Assembly (NCBI GenBank): GCA_938014915.1
Contig: CALLQQ010000128.1
Location: 1 to 35,385 of the forward strand
Direction: 5' to 3'
Source: an uncultured Clostridia bacterium
GTDB lineage: Bacteria > Bacillota > Clostridia > Oscillospirales > Ruminococcaceae
Length of the DNA stretch: 35,385 nt
A program made the position numbers and the translations under genes. The notes below the pieces were generated by a model. It saw only the letters and a program-made list of their open reading frames with translations, was not told the origin of the DNA and did no database searches. Shown here piece by piece: positions 1 to 6,698 of the stretch. Numbering within the stretch: position 1 is the stretch's first letter; each line of letters starts with the position of its first letter.

Positions 1-1385
1 GGTAGTTTGAAGTTGAAATTCCTCTTAATCTCCCCCGTCGATGGCATTATAATTTTACTCACTGCCGCCGCTCCGACCGCTAATATATTATGCACTTCTT
101 CCATGATAAATACATTGTATAGCCCCTCTTTGCCCTGTTTTGCATATCCTACATTCTCCAGGTTTTGAAGTATATTTTTTTGCCGATACAAATAATAAGG
201 CATGTACTTCGCCGTGCGCAATGTCTGCATGGCGTGATCTACCATTCCTTCAGTATCAATGCCCTTATCTACGGTGGAACTCTCTGCATATAGTCTTGAT
301 GAGCGCTTGAGCGATAGTGTATGCAATGTGATGCTTTCGGGCGATAATGCTAATACCTCATCAAGTGAATGCTTAAATCCGGGTACCGTATCCTTAGGTA
401 GTCCCGCTATCAAGTCCATGTTAATATTATCCACACCCACTTGTCTTGCAAGATTGTATGCCGCTACAACATCCGCCGATGTATGCCCCCTACCGATATG
501 GGAAAGAACATCATCGTTCATCGTTTGCGGATTAATGGATATTCTTGTTACCCCAAACTTTTTCATTGAACCTAGCTTTACTCTAGTAATTGTATCGGGT
601 CGCCCCGCCTCGATAGTATATTCACGCAGATTCGACAAATCGAATGCTCTTTCAATTCGCTCCATGAGGCGAACTAATTCGTCATTTTCTAATACTGTCG
701 GTGTCCCGCCACCGAAATATATGGTTTCAAGTTTAAGGCCGAATTCATTGGCAATATTTGCGGTTTCGTCGATTTCCTCACATAGCTTATCTATATACGG
801 CTCGATTAATTCCTGCGTGCCTGCCTGCGAAATAAATGAGCAGTAAGAGCATCTAGACGGGCAAAAAGGTATGGATACATAAAGGCTAAAACTCCTATCA
901 TCTAGCAAATCCAACATTGAACGTTGCAAGACTTCAATTTCTTTCGCTATTTGGAGTTTCTCCCTTGTTACTAACATCTTCTGTACCATGAATTCGTCAA
1001 CTTGCTTGTCGGACATTCCACTTCTGCTAAATCGCCTTAGCAGTGATACCGGCCGCACTCCAGTTAGGATTCCCCACTTGGGGCGAATCCCCGTAATGGC
1101 GACCATCGCATCAAAAACTAAAACGGATAGCAGTCGCTCACATTCGTTGATATAGTTTTCATTGGCATTGTCTGTAAAGGCTTCGCCCTTTTCAACAATA
1201 TCCCCGATTCTAACCTTCACGGTGAGAATTGACGTTTCCTTCTTCCTAGATAATTCAGTTAAAACATAGTCGCCGCTCGGCAATTCGCCATCGTAATTGA
1301 AATTAAAACTTGTCGCTGGTATGAACAATTTTACAACACTTTCAATTTCATATTTATAGCTATGCCCCTTAAATACCAGCGTCAT
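1..1385 (-). CDS. hemZ: HemZ-type radical SAM protein (oxygen-independent coproporphyrinogen oxidase family), 3' end cut by window
   Basis: About 461 codons are present, and translation runs off the left edge without a stop. The reading frame begins at ATG 1385, inside the end of the upstream hydrolase gene (17-bp overlap), behind an AGAGAAG-like ribosome site. The N-terminal 160 residues are the family-specific extension. The radical-SAM cluster motif follows as CPSRCSYC (C175, C179, C182), then YFGGGTPT and a HemN-like SAM-binding run (INPQTMNDDVL, GRGHT, NMDLIAGLP). Family members bind a 4Fe-4S cluster and SAM and are annotated as anaerobic coproporphyrinogen III dehydrogenases. Activity is not proven for all HemZ branches. 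Some relatives lack heme synthesis and may do other radical chemistry. Usual length is near 490–500 residues, so only the C-terminus should be missing. It is the last gene of the recJ–relA unit. Confidence 0.88.
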   Translation of the reverse strand, partial: MTLVFKGHSYKYEIESVVKLFIPATSFNFNYDGELPSGDYVLTELSRKKETSILTVKVRIGDIVEKGEAFTDNANENYINECERLLSVLVFDAMVAITGIRPKWGILTGVRPVSLLRRFSRSGMSDKQVDEFMVQKMLVTREKLQIAKEIEVLQRSMLDLLDDRSFSLYVSIPFCPSRCSYCSFISQAGTQELIEPYIDKLCEEIDETANIANEFGLKLETIYFGGGTPTVLENDELVRLMERIERAFDLSNLREYTIEAGRPDTITRVKLGSMKKFGVTRISINPQTMNDDVLSHIGRGHTSADVVAAYNLARQVGVDNINMDLIAGLPKDTVPGFKHSLDEVLALSPESITLHTLSLKRSSRLYAESSTVDKGIDTEGMVDHAMQTLRTAKYMPYYLYRQKNILQNLENVGYAKQGKEGLYNVFIMEEVHNILAVGAAAVSKIIMPSTGEIKRNFNFKL

Positions 1386-2010
1386 AATAACTTCTCTGCA
1401 AATATGGATTATGCTTTCTCTCCACGTCCAGCGTTGTGTCTTCGCCGTGTCCGCACAGTAATTTATAATCTCCATCAAGTTCAATTAATCGCTTTAGCGA
1501 CTTTCTTTGCTCCGCCTGATTACCGCCGTAATTATCCGTGCGGCCGACCGATCCGGCAAAAACCGTATCGCCTGCGAATATCACATCTTCTATAATATAG
1601 CATACACTCCCCTTAGAATGGCCCGGCGTGTGCATCACCTTGAATTGCATATCGCCGACTTTGATAACATCACCGTCGGAAATTGTCCTATAATCCTCTA
1701 TCTTTTCAAAGCTTGAAAACGGGAATGCATTTGCTAAATTCTTGTCACCATCATTGAGGGAATCTTCCTCGGCCTCATGAATATATACTGGTGCCCCCGT
1801 CTGTTCCTGCAATTGCGCACATCCGCCAATATGGTCAAAGTGCGAATGCGTGAGAAGAATCTTCTTTAATTTCAGCTCGTTCTCCTCTATATAGCTTGAA
1901 ATTGTGGCGGAATATACGCCGCAATCAAAGATTACCGCATTCTTATTTTCATCACTAACAATATAACTATTCGTGCTTAGAATACCTAAAACAAATTTCT
2001 CTATCTTCAT
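1369..2010 (-). CDS. Metallo-beta-lactamase-fold hydrolase (glyoxalase II-like, YqgX/YcbL type)
   Basis: This is a 213-residue cytosolic protein with the complete di-metal site of the family: THSHFDH (H55, H57, D59, H60), the HTPGHSKGS histidine, the FAGDTVFAGSVGRTD aspartate and the C-terminal CGHG histidine. The compact length matches bacterial single-domain glyoxalase II-like proteins, not the two-domain hydroxyacylglutathione hydrolases. The substrate is therefore probably a thioester or lactoyl-thiol but cannot be read from sequence. ATG 2010 has a GGGAGG site just upstream. It lies 21 bp after relA and overlaps hemZ by 17 bp, so the genes are very likely co-transcribed. The same relA–hydrolase–hemZ order is common in Clostridia. 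Confidence 0.9.
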   Translation of the reverse strand: MKIEKFVLGILSTNSYIVSDENKNAVIFDCGVYSATISSYIEENELKLKKILLTHSHFDHIGGCAQLQEQTGAPVYIHEAEEDSLNDGDKNLANAFPFSSFEKIEDYRTISDGDVIKVGDMQFKVMHTPGHSKGSVCYIIEDVIFAGDTVFAGSVGRTDNYGGNQAEQRKSLKRLIELDGDYKLLCGHGEDTTLDVERKHNPYLQRSYYDAGI

Positions 2011-2031
2011 ATTATGCCTCCCTTTATTCTT

Positions 2032-4209
2032 CTAACTTTGCCCCGTTCGTTCAACTGAAATAACTCCCGGAGTTTTCTCTAATTTCAGTATAATGTTCTT
2101 TAGTTGGTCTACACCAGCGATGCCGAGCGTAACGACAATATTGGCATTGCCGTTCTTGAGTCCCCTAGCATTGATTTCGTGAATCGGCACCTTAGTATTC
2201 GCAAGTGTCGCCGTAACATCGGCGATCAGCCCGTATCTATCGTAAGATACAATATCGAGCGTTGCACGATAAGTGCGGTGCGGACTGTGCGCCCAACTAA
2301 CATTAATCCATCTTCCTGCCTCCTGCTCATTTTTCTTACCTGCGATAACATTCACGCAGTCAGTCTTATGAACGGATACACCGTGGCCCCTTGTAATAAA
2401 TCCTATTATATCGTCGCCGGGGAGAGGATTACAACATCTGGCGAACTTGATTAAACAATTGTCGATTCCCTCAACGATAACACCGCTGAGCGCCTTTCGA
2501 TTCGTCATTGCTATTTGCTCAATCGGAGTAAGAAGATTGTCATCATGCTTCGTCATTTTGATATATTCTTCTTTTAATCGTGGCATAATCTTCGATAGAA
2601 TAATTCCACCGTATCCAATTGATGCATAGAGATCGTCTAGCGTTTCACAATTCTGCCTTTTAGCAAGTTTAAGAAGATACTCGTCCCTAGTTTCATCATC
2701 AAGGTATATGAAATTCCTCTTGAGTTCACGTTCGAGGTCGATTTTGCCTTGTAGAATATTCTCATCACGTCGCTCACGTTTAAACCATGTGCGAATTTTT
2801 GATCGTGCTTCACTAGTTTTTGCAATATCGAGCCATGCCCGATTTGGTCCATGCCCCTCCGACTTTGAAGTTAAAATTTCGACAATTTCGCCCGTCTTTA
2901 ACTCATAATCAAGTGGCACTATTCGTCCGTCGACTTTTGCACCGTTCATTCTATGCCCAACTTGAGTGTGTATTGCATATGCAAAGTCGATTATCGTCGA
3001 CCCGATCGGCAGGCTAATCATATCACCTTTGGGAGTGATTGCAAAGACTTCTTCCGGCGCTAGATCGCTCTTGATGGAATGCACAAGATCGGTCGCATCG
3101 TCGGATTCTTGCTGTGCTTCAATAAGACGTCTTAACCAAGCAAGTCTTTCTTCAAGTTTATCTTTACTGCTTATTCCCGCCTTATACTTCCAATGTGCTG
3201 CAATTCCATATTCGGCGGTATTGTGCATATCAGTTGTCCTAATCTGCACTTCAAAAGGTATACCCTCCCTGCCGATTACCGTCGTATGGAGGGATTGGTA
3301 CATATTCGGCTTAGGAGTTGAAATATAGTCCTTGAACCGATTCGGTATAGGGCGGAACATATCGTGAATTGTGCCAAGTACATTGTAACATTCAATAACA
3401 GTTGTGACGATTATCCTAACAGCATATATATCGTATATTTCTTCAAATGAGCGCCCATCAACATATACTTTTTTATATATTCCATATAGACTTTTCACCC
3501 TGCCATCAATTATTGGCGGCGGCTTAATGTCCACAAGTCTTTCATCAATTCGCTCCCTTATCGTATCTATGAATGCTTCCCTATCGTATTTGCGTATTTC
3601 CAGCATATTTTCAATTTCGGCGCATGCAAACGGATCAAGGTAGTGGAATGCTATATCTTCCAATTCCTCCTTAACCGCACGAATACCAAGCCTATGTGCA
3701 ATTGGTGCATATATATCCATTGTTTCAAGTGCGGTAATGCGCCGCTTATGCTCTGGTCGATGGTGGAGTGTGCGCATATTATGCAATCTGTCGGCAAGTT
3801 TGATGATAATAACACGAATATCCTCACTCATTGCTAGGAGGATTTTGCGCACATTTTCAGCCTGTTGTTCTTCCTCGGTTATAATGGGGATTTTGCCCAG
3901 CTTCGTAACACCGTCAACAAGATTTGCAATATCTTCGCCGAATTTCTTCTTTATAGTATCCAGCGTTATATCGGTATCTTCCACAACATCATGCAAAATC
4001 GCAGCACATATCGTATCCGTATCCATACCAAGCTCAAGCAGAATGAATGCTACTGCAAGCGGATGCGAAATATATGGCTCGCCCGATGCTCTTAACTGGT
4101 CCTTATGTGCATCGAATGCTACTTCATAAGCTAGTATAATTTTACTTAAATCATACTGCTTATCACAATCTAAAACTTTTTGAATTAACATATCAATTGA
4201 GTATGTCAT
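2032..4209 (-). CDS. relA: Bifunctional (p)ppGpp synthetase/hydrolase
   Basis: At 725 residues it is full length for a Rel enzyme. Domains in order: an HD hydrolase with the metal ligands intact (H49, H73-D74, D140 in KLADRLHNM); a synthetase domain with RVKSLYGIYKK, YQSLHTTVIG and FEVQIRT (about 230–350); a TGS domain (about 385–445, GSTIIDFAYAIHTQVGHR); a conserved cysteine-rich helical region (FARCCNPLPGDDIIGFITRG); and a C-terminal ACT domain. With both active sites intact it should make and degrade (p)ppGpp at the ribosome in the stringent response. ATG 4209 has a GGGGTGAG ribosome site. It sits 21 bp after recJ. The usual apt gene between recJ and relA, and dtd after relA, are missing. 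Confidence 0.95.
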   Translation of the reverse strand: MTYSIDMLIQKVLDCDKQYDLSKIILAYEVAFDAHKDQLRASGEPYISHPLAVAFILLELGMDTDTICAAILHDVVEDTDITLDTIKKKFGEDIANLVDGVTKLGKIPIITEEEQQAENVRKILLAMSEDIRVIIIKLADRLHNMRTLHHRPEHKRRITALETMDIYAPIAHRLGIRAVKEELEDIAFHYLDPFACAEIENMLEIRKYDREAFIDTIRERIDERLVDIKPPPIIDGRVKSLYGIYKKVYVDGRSFEEIYDIYAVRIIVTTVIECYNVLGTIHDMFRPIPNRFKDYISTPKPNMYQSLHTTVIGREGIPFEVQIRTTDMHNTAEYGIAAHWKYKAGISSKDKLEERLAWLRRLIEAQQESDDATDLVHSIKSDLAPEEVFAITPKGDMISLPIGSTIIDFAYAIHTQVGHRMNGAKVDGRIVPLDYELKTGEIVEILTSKSEGHGPNRAWLDIAKTSEARSKIRTWFKRERRDENILQGKIDLERELKRNFIYLDDETRDEYLLKLAKRQNCETLDDLYASIGYGGIILSKIMPRLKEEYIKMTKHDDNLLTPIEQIAMTNRKALSGVIVEGIDNCLIKFARCCNPLPGDDIIGFITRGHGVSVHKTDCVNVIAGKKNEQEAGRWINVSWAHSPHRTYRATLDIVSYDRYGLIADVTATLANTKVPIHEINARGLKNGNANIVVTLGIAGVDQLKNIILKLEKTPGVISVERTGQS

Positions 4210-4230
4210 TTGCGCTCACCCCGTTTCAAT

Positions 4231-6252
4231 TTAAAGTGATGATAGAATCTTTGACGAATCAAGATCAACCTTTTTGCTCGTATCTACAAGTGAAATTACC
4301 GATGTAATAACATCGAATTCTGCAAGACCAAGCTCGCATAAAATATCTATTATAAGCCGCAACTTGCAATAGCTAATCGTGGTATTACATATTGCAAAAT
4401 ATAGTATGCCGAGCTTACATTCGCCTTTTCTAAGTAATTTATATATCGCTGCAATTTCGCCCCTCGTTGGTATAATTCTAGACTTTAATCGCTCGTTATA
4501 CCCTTCTCCCAATTTAATTTTCTCATATGCCGATTTCGCCGCAAAATATCTATCCTGTGAGAAATTACTAGGTCTAATATCCTTAATTCTAAGCGTTGGC
4601 GATATTCGCCCGTTATATTCGTTTATATCGAGTGTAACAAGCATATCAATCTTCGTTCCAGCCCCATAAGCAAGATCACTATATGGAATTGAGAAGCTAA
4701 TTGCATCTAGGATTTTACCTTGATACTGAATATTCACCCGTGCATACCGCCCCTCTTTTAACGGGCGAATCGAATTAACCTCTGCACCTATTATGGCGAA
4801 TGTCGGTGACGGATTGCCCTCGCCGAATGGCTCAAGCAAATCTAGCGACTTAATATTATCGACAGTTATGTCGCTCCCACTAAGCACCATATCGGCGGTA
4901 ACTTCCCCGCTGGGCATATCGGGGAAATTCTCCCTAGCGTAATCTGCAATCGCTCTTGTAAAATCATCAATTTTATCCGTGCTAATCGTTAGCCCAGCCG
5001 CCTTAACATGTCCGCCAAAGTAGAGAATATGTTCACTGCAATGTGACAACGCCTTATACAGCGAAAATCCGTCAACGCTCCGTGCCGATCCCGTTGCCTC
5101 GCCATCGCTTATGCTGAATAGTATCACCGGTTTTTGGAACATTTCAAGCAGCCGTGATGCGACAATGCCAATTACACCCTGATGCCAGCCTTCACCAAAT
5201 AAAACTAACACCCTATCACTGAGCATATTAGGATTTTCCTTTATATGCTCTAGCGCCTGATTAAATATATCTTTCTCCGTCTTTTGTCGCTCCGTATTCA
5301 TCTTGCACAATTGCTGTGCAATCTCCTGCGCCTCATCCTCATCTTCAGACAAAAGCAATTCTACTGCAAGTTCCGGCCTCGAGAATCTGCCGGCGGCATT
5401 AATCCTCGGCACAATGCCGAATGCAATGCCCGTTGAAGTAATATTGTCGCCGTTTACACCGCTAAGGCGCATTAGCGCCTTGAGCCCTAATCTTTCCGTA
5501 TTGGGGAGTAGTTCTAGCCCCCGTCTTACAATTAGGCGATTTTCATCTTTTAGGGGAACAATGTCGCCAATCGTGCCAATTGCGGCCAGGTCACCGAATT
5601 CCTCCATGATTAAATCATAGTCGCCATCTTCCATAGCTGCAAGTAATTTAAATACGACACCAGCGCCGCATAACTTCTTAAACGGGCTGTTGCAATCCGG
5701 TCTATGCGGATTGATAATTGCTACCGCTTCGGGCATCGTATCGGGAACTTGATGGTGATCGGTAATTATTAAATCCATGCCAAGTTCCGATATTAATTCT
5801 GCCTCCTCAATGGATGAAATCCCGTTATCGACCGTGATGATTAAATTCGCTCCCTGTTCGGCAAGCGCCTTAACCGCATCGGAATTCAGCCCATACCCCT
5901 CCCCCTCACGTGAAGGGATGTAATAACTTGCATCGGCGCCGAATGACTGCAAATATGATAGTAGCATCACTGTTGATGTTATGCCATCGCAATCATAATC
6001 GCCATATATGACGATTTTCTCGCCAGCGTCAATAGCATGATGCAATCTTTCAACAGCATCATACATATCCGCCATTAGGAATGGATCGGAAAAGTCTGCA
6101 TCATGATTGAAAAAATCCTCAATACTGCCTATCGTATCAATACCCCGTGATGAGAGCAATTTAGCACATACTTCGCTTATATCTGTTTTTCTAGTTATCT
6201 CCCCGACTTTATTTAAATCGGGCGTATTTATCCGCCACTTTTTTATATTCAT
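4231..6252 (-). CDS. recJ: Single-stranded-DNA-specific 5'-3' exonuclease RecJ
   Basis: This is a 673-residue DHH-family nuclease. Motif I is GDYDCDGITST (DYDCDG at 85–90). The DHH signature is TDHHQ (165–167). The DHHA1 half has GEGWHQGVIGIVASRL and FGGHVKAAGLTI, followed by the OB-fold segment (about 455–560). A C-terminal extension of roughly 90 residues is typical of Clostridia and Bacilli. RecJ degrades single-stranded 5' ends in RecFOR recombination and in mismatch/base excision repair, using Mn2+ or Mg2+. The start ATG 6252 follows an AAAGGAAG site. A strong sigma-A promoter ends about 30 bp upstream, making recJ the first gene of the recJ–relA–hydrolase–hemZ unit. Confidence 0.95.
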   Translation of the reverse strand: MNIKKWRINTPDLNKVGEITRKTDISEVCAKLLSSRGIDTIGSIEDFFNHDADFSDPFLMADMYDAVERLHHAIDAGEKIVIYGDYDCDGITSTVMLLSYLQSFGADASYYIPSREGEGYGLNSDAVKALAEQGANLIITVDNGISSIEEAELISELGMDLIITDHHQVPDTMPEAVAIINPHRPDCNSPFKKLCGAGVVFKLLAAMEDGDYDLIMEEFGDLAAIGTIGDIVPLKDENRLIVRRGLELLPNTERLGLKALMRLSGVNGDNITSTGIAFGIVPRINAAGRFSRPELAVELLLSEDEDEAQEIAQQLCKMNTERQKTEKDIFNQALEHIKENPNMLSDRVLVLFGEGWHQGVIGIVASRLLEMFQKPVILFSISDGEATGSARSVDGFSLYKALSHCSEHILYFGGHVKAAGLTISTDKIDDFTRAIADYARENFPDMPSGEVTADMVLSGSDITVDNIKSLDLLEPFGEGNPSPTFAIIGAEVNSIRPLKEGRYARVNIQYQGKILDAISFSIPYSDLAYGAGTKIDMLVTLDINEYNGRISPTLRIKDIRPSNFSQDRYFAAKSAYEKIKLGEGYNERLKSRIIPTRGEIAAIYKLLRKGECKLGILYFAICNTTISYCKLRLIIDILCELGLAEFDVITSVISLVDTSKKVDLDSSKILSSL

Positions 6253-6284
6253 CTTTGCTTCCTTTATTCTAATACTATAACTTA

Positions 6285-6313
6285 ATTATATCATTAAATG
6301 CCCGTTTTTTCAA
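6285..6313 (-). promoter_or_regulatory. Sigma-A promoter of recJ
   Basis: On the minus strand the -35 box TTGAAA (6308–6313) and the -10 box TATAAT (6285–6290) are exactly 17 bp apart. The expected start of transcription, near 6278, leaves a leader of about 25 nt to the recJ ATG at 6252. Confidence 0.75.
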
Positions 6314-6354
6314 TATAGATAAATCCGCCACATTCGTGACGGATTCTTCTATAT
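6313..6354. repeat. Long imperfect inverted repeat directly upstream of the recJ -35 box
   Basis: The outer arms are ATATAGA (6313–6319) and TCTATAT (6348–6354). The inner arms are AATCCG (6322–6327) with CGGATT (6340–6345), plus CAC/GTG closing an ATTC loop, with one C/A mismatch. It lies between the rubredoxin gene and the recJ promoter and touches the -35 box. No clear T-run follows on either strand. It could be a rubredoxin transcript-end hairpin or an operator-like site; the sequence does not decide. Confidence 0.5.
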
Positions 6355-6386
6355 CTATATGTAATATTTATATTTCTGCGCTAATA

Positions 6387-6408
6387 GAGGAGGGTGAGCA
6401 CCCTCCTC
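6387..6408. terminator. GC-rich hairpin downstream of the rubredoxin gene (no U-tract)
   Basis: A perfect 10-bp inverted repeat, GAGGAGGGTG (6387–6396) and CACCCTCCTC (6399–6408), is separated by 2 bp. The usable loop is therefore TGAGCA on an 8-bp stem. It starts 41 bp past the rubredoxin stop. A following T-run is absent, so it may stabilise the mRNA 3' end or terminate only weakly. Confidence 0.4.
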
Positions 6409-6448
6409 CGCTAGTTTATCCGTCAATAGAAATGTGATTAAATTCTCA

Positions 6449-6607
6449 CTACTCTTTTTCAAATGCGTCTTTATCAGCTCCGCAAAGAGGGCATCTGAAG
6501 TCATCGGATACATCTTCCCACTTTGTTCCTGGGGGAACGTCCATTTCTTCACAACCAAGCTCTGGGTCATAAACATAACCGCATAGCGTGCATACGTACT
6601 TGTCCAT
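6449..6607 (-). CDS. Rubredoxin
   Basis: This is a 52-residue protein with the complete rubredoxin pattern: CTLCG near the N-terminus (C6, C9) and CPLCGA near the C-terminus (C39, C42), coordinating a single iron by four cysteines. The aromatic and glycine spacing (YVYDPELG, PPGTKWEDVSDDFRCP) is also typical. It acts as a small cytosolic one-electron carrier, commonly for oxygen or peroxide detoxification (rubrerythrin, flavodiiron partners) in anaerobes. The start is well supported: ATG 6607 lies behind GGAGGGAGGTG. It has its own promoter and sits alone between uvrA and recJ. A longer open frame covering the same DNA in another register (6355–6615) is spurious. Confidence 0.95.
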   Translation of the reverse strand: MDKYVCTLCGYVYDPELGCEEMDVPPGTKWEDVSDDFRCPLCGADKDAFEKE

Positions 6608-6639
6608 ACCAACACCTCCCTCCTGTGAACTATAATATT

Positions 6640-6668
6640 AATATGCCATAGTACACTAATTTTGTCAA
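6640..6668 (-). promoter_or_regulatory. Sigma-A promoter of the rubredoxin gene
   Basis: Consensus -35 TTGACA (6663–6668) is followed after 17 bp by CATATT (6640–6645), with TGG immediately upstream of the -10 (extended -10). Transcription would start near 6633, 26 bp before the rubredoxin ATG. Confidence 0.7.
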
Positions 6669-6698
6669 GTAGATGTATTAAATTCGCCTATGTTTTTA

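Noticed and set aside
259..846. 195-codon plus-strand open frame
   Set aside because: It is antisense to hemZ, whose minus-strand translation carries the radical SAM motif. The plus product is serine-rich and resembles nothing.
6355..6615. 86-codon minus-strand open frame
   Set aside because: It overlaps the rubredoxin gene in another frame, has no recognisable family and starts inside the rubredoxin ribosome site.
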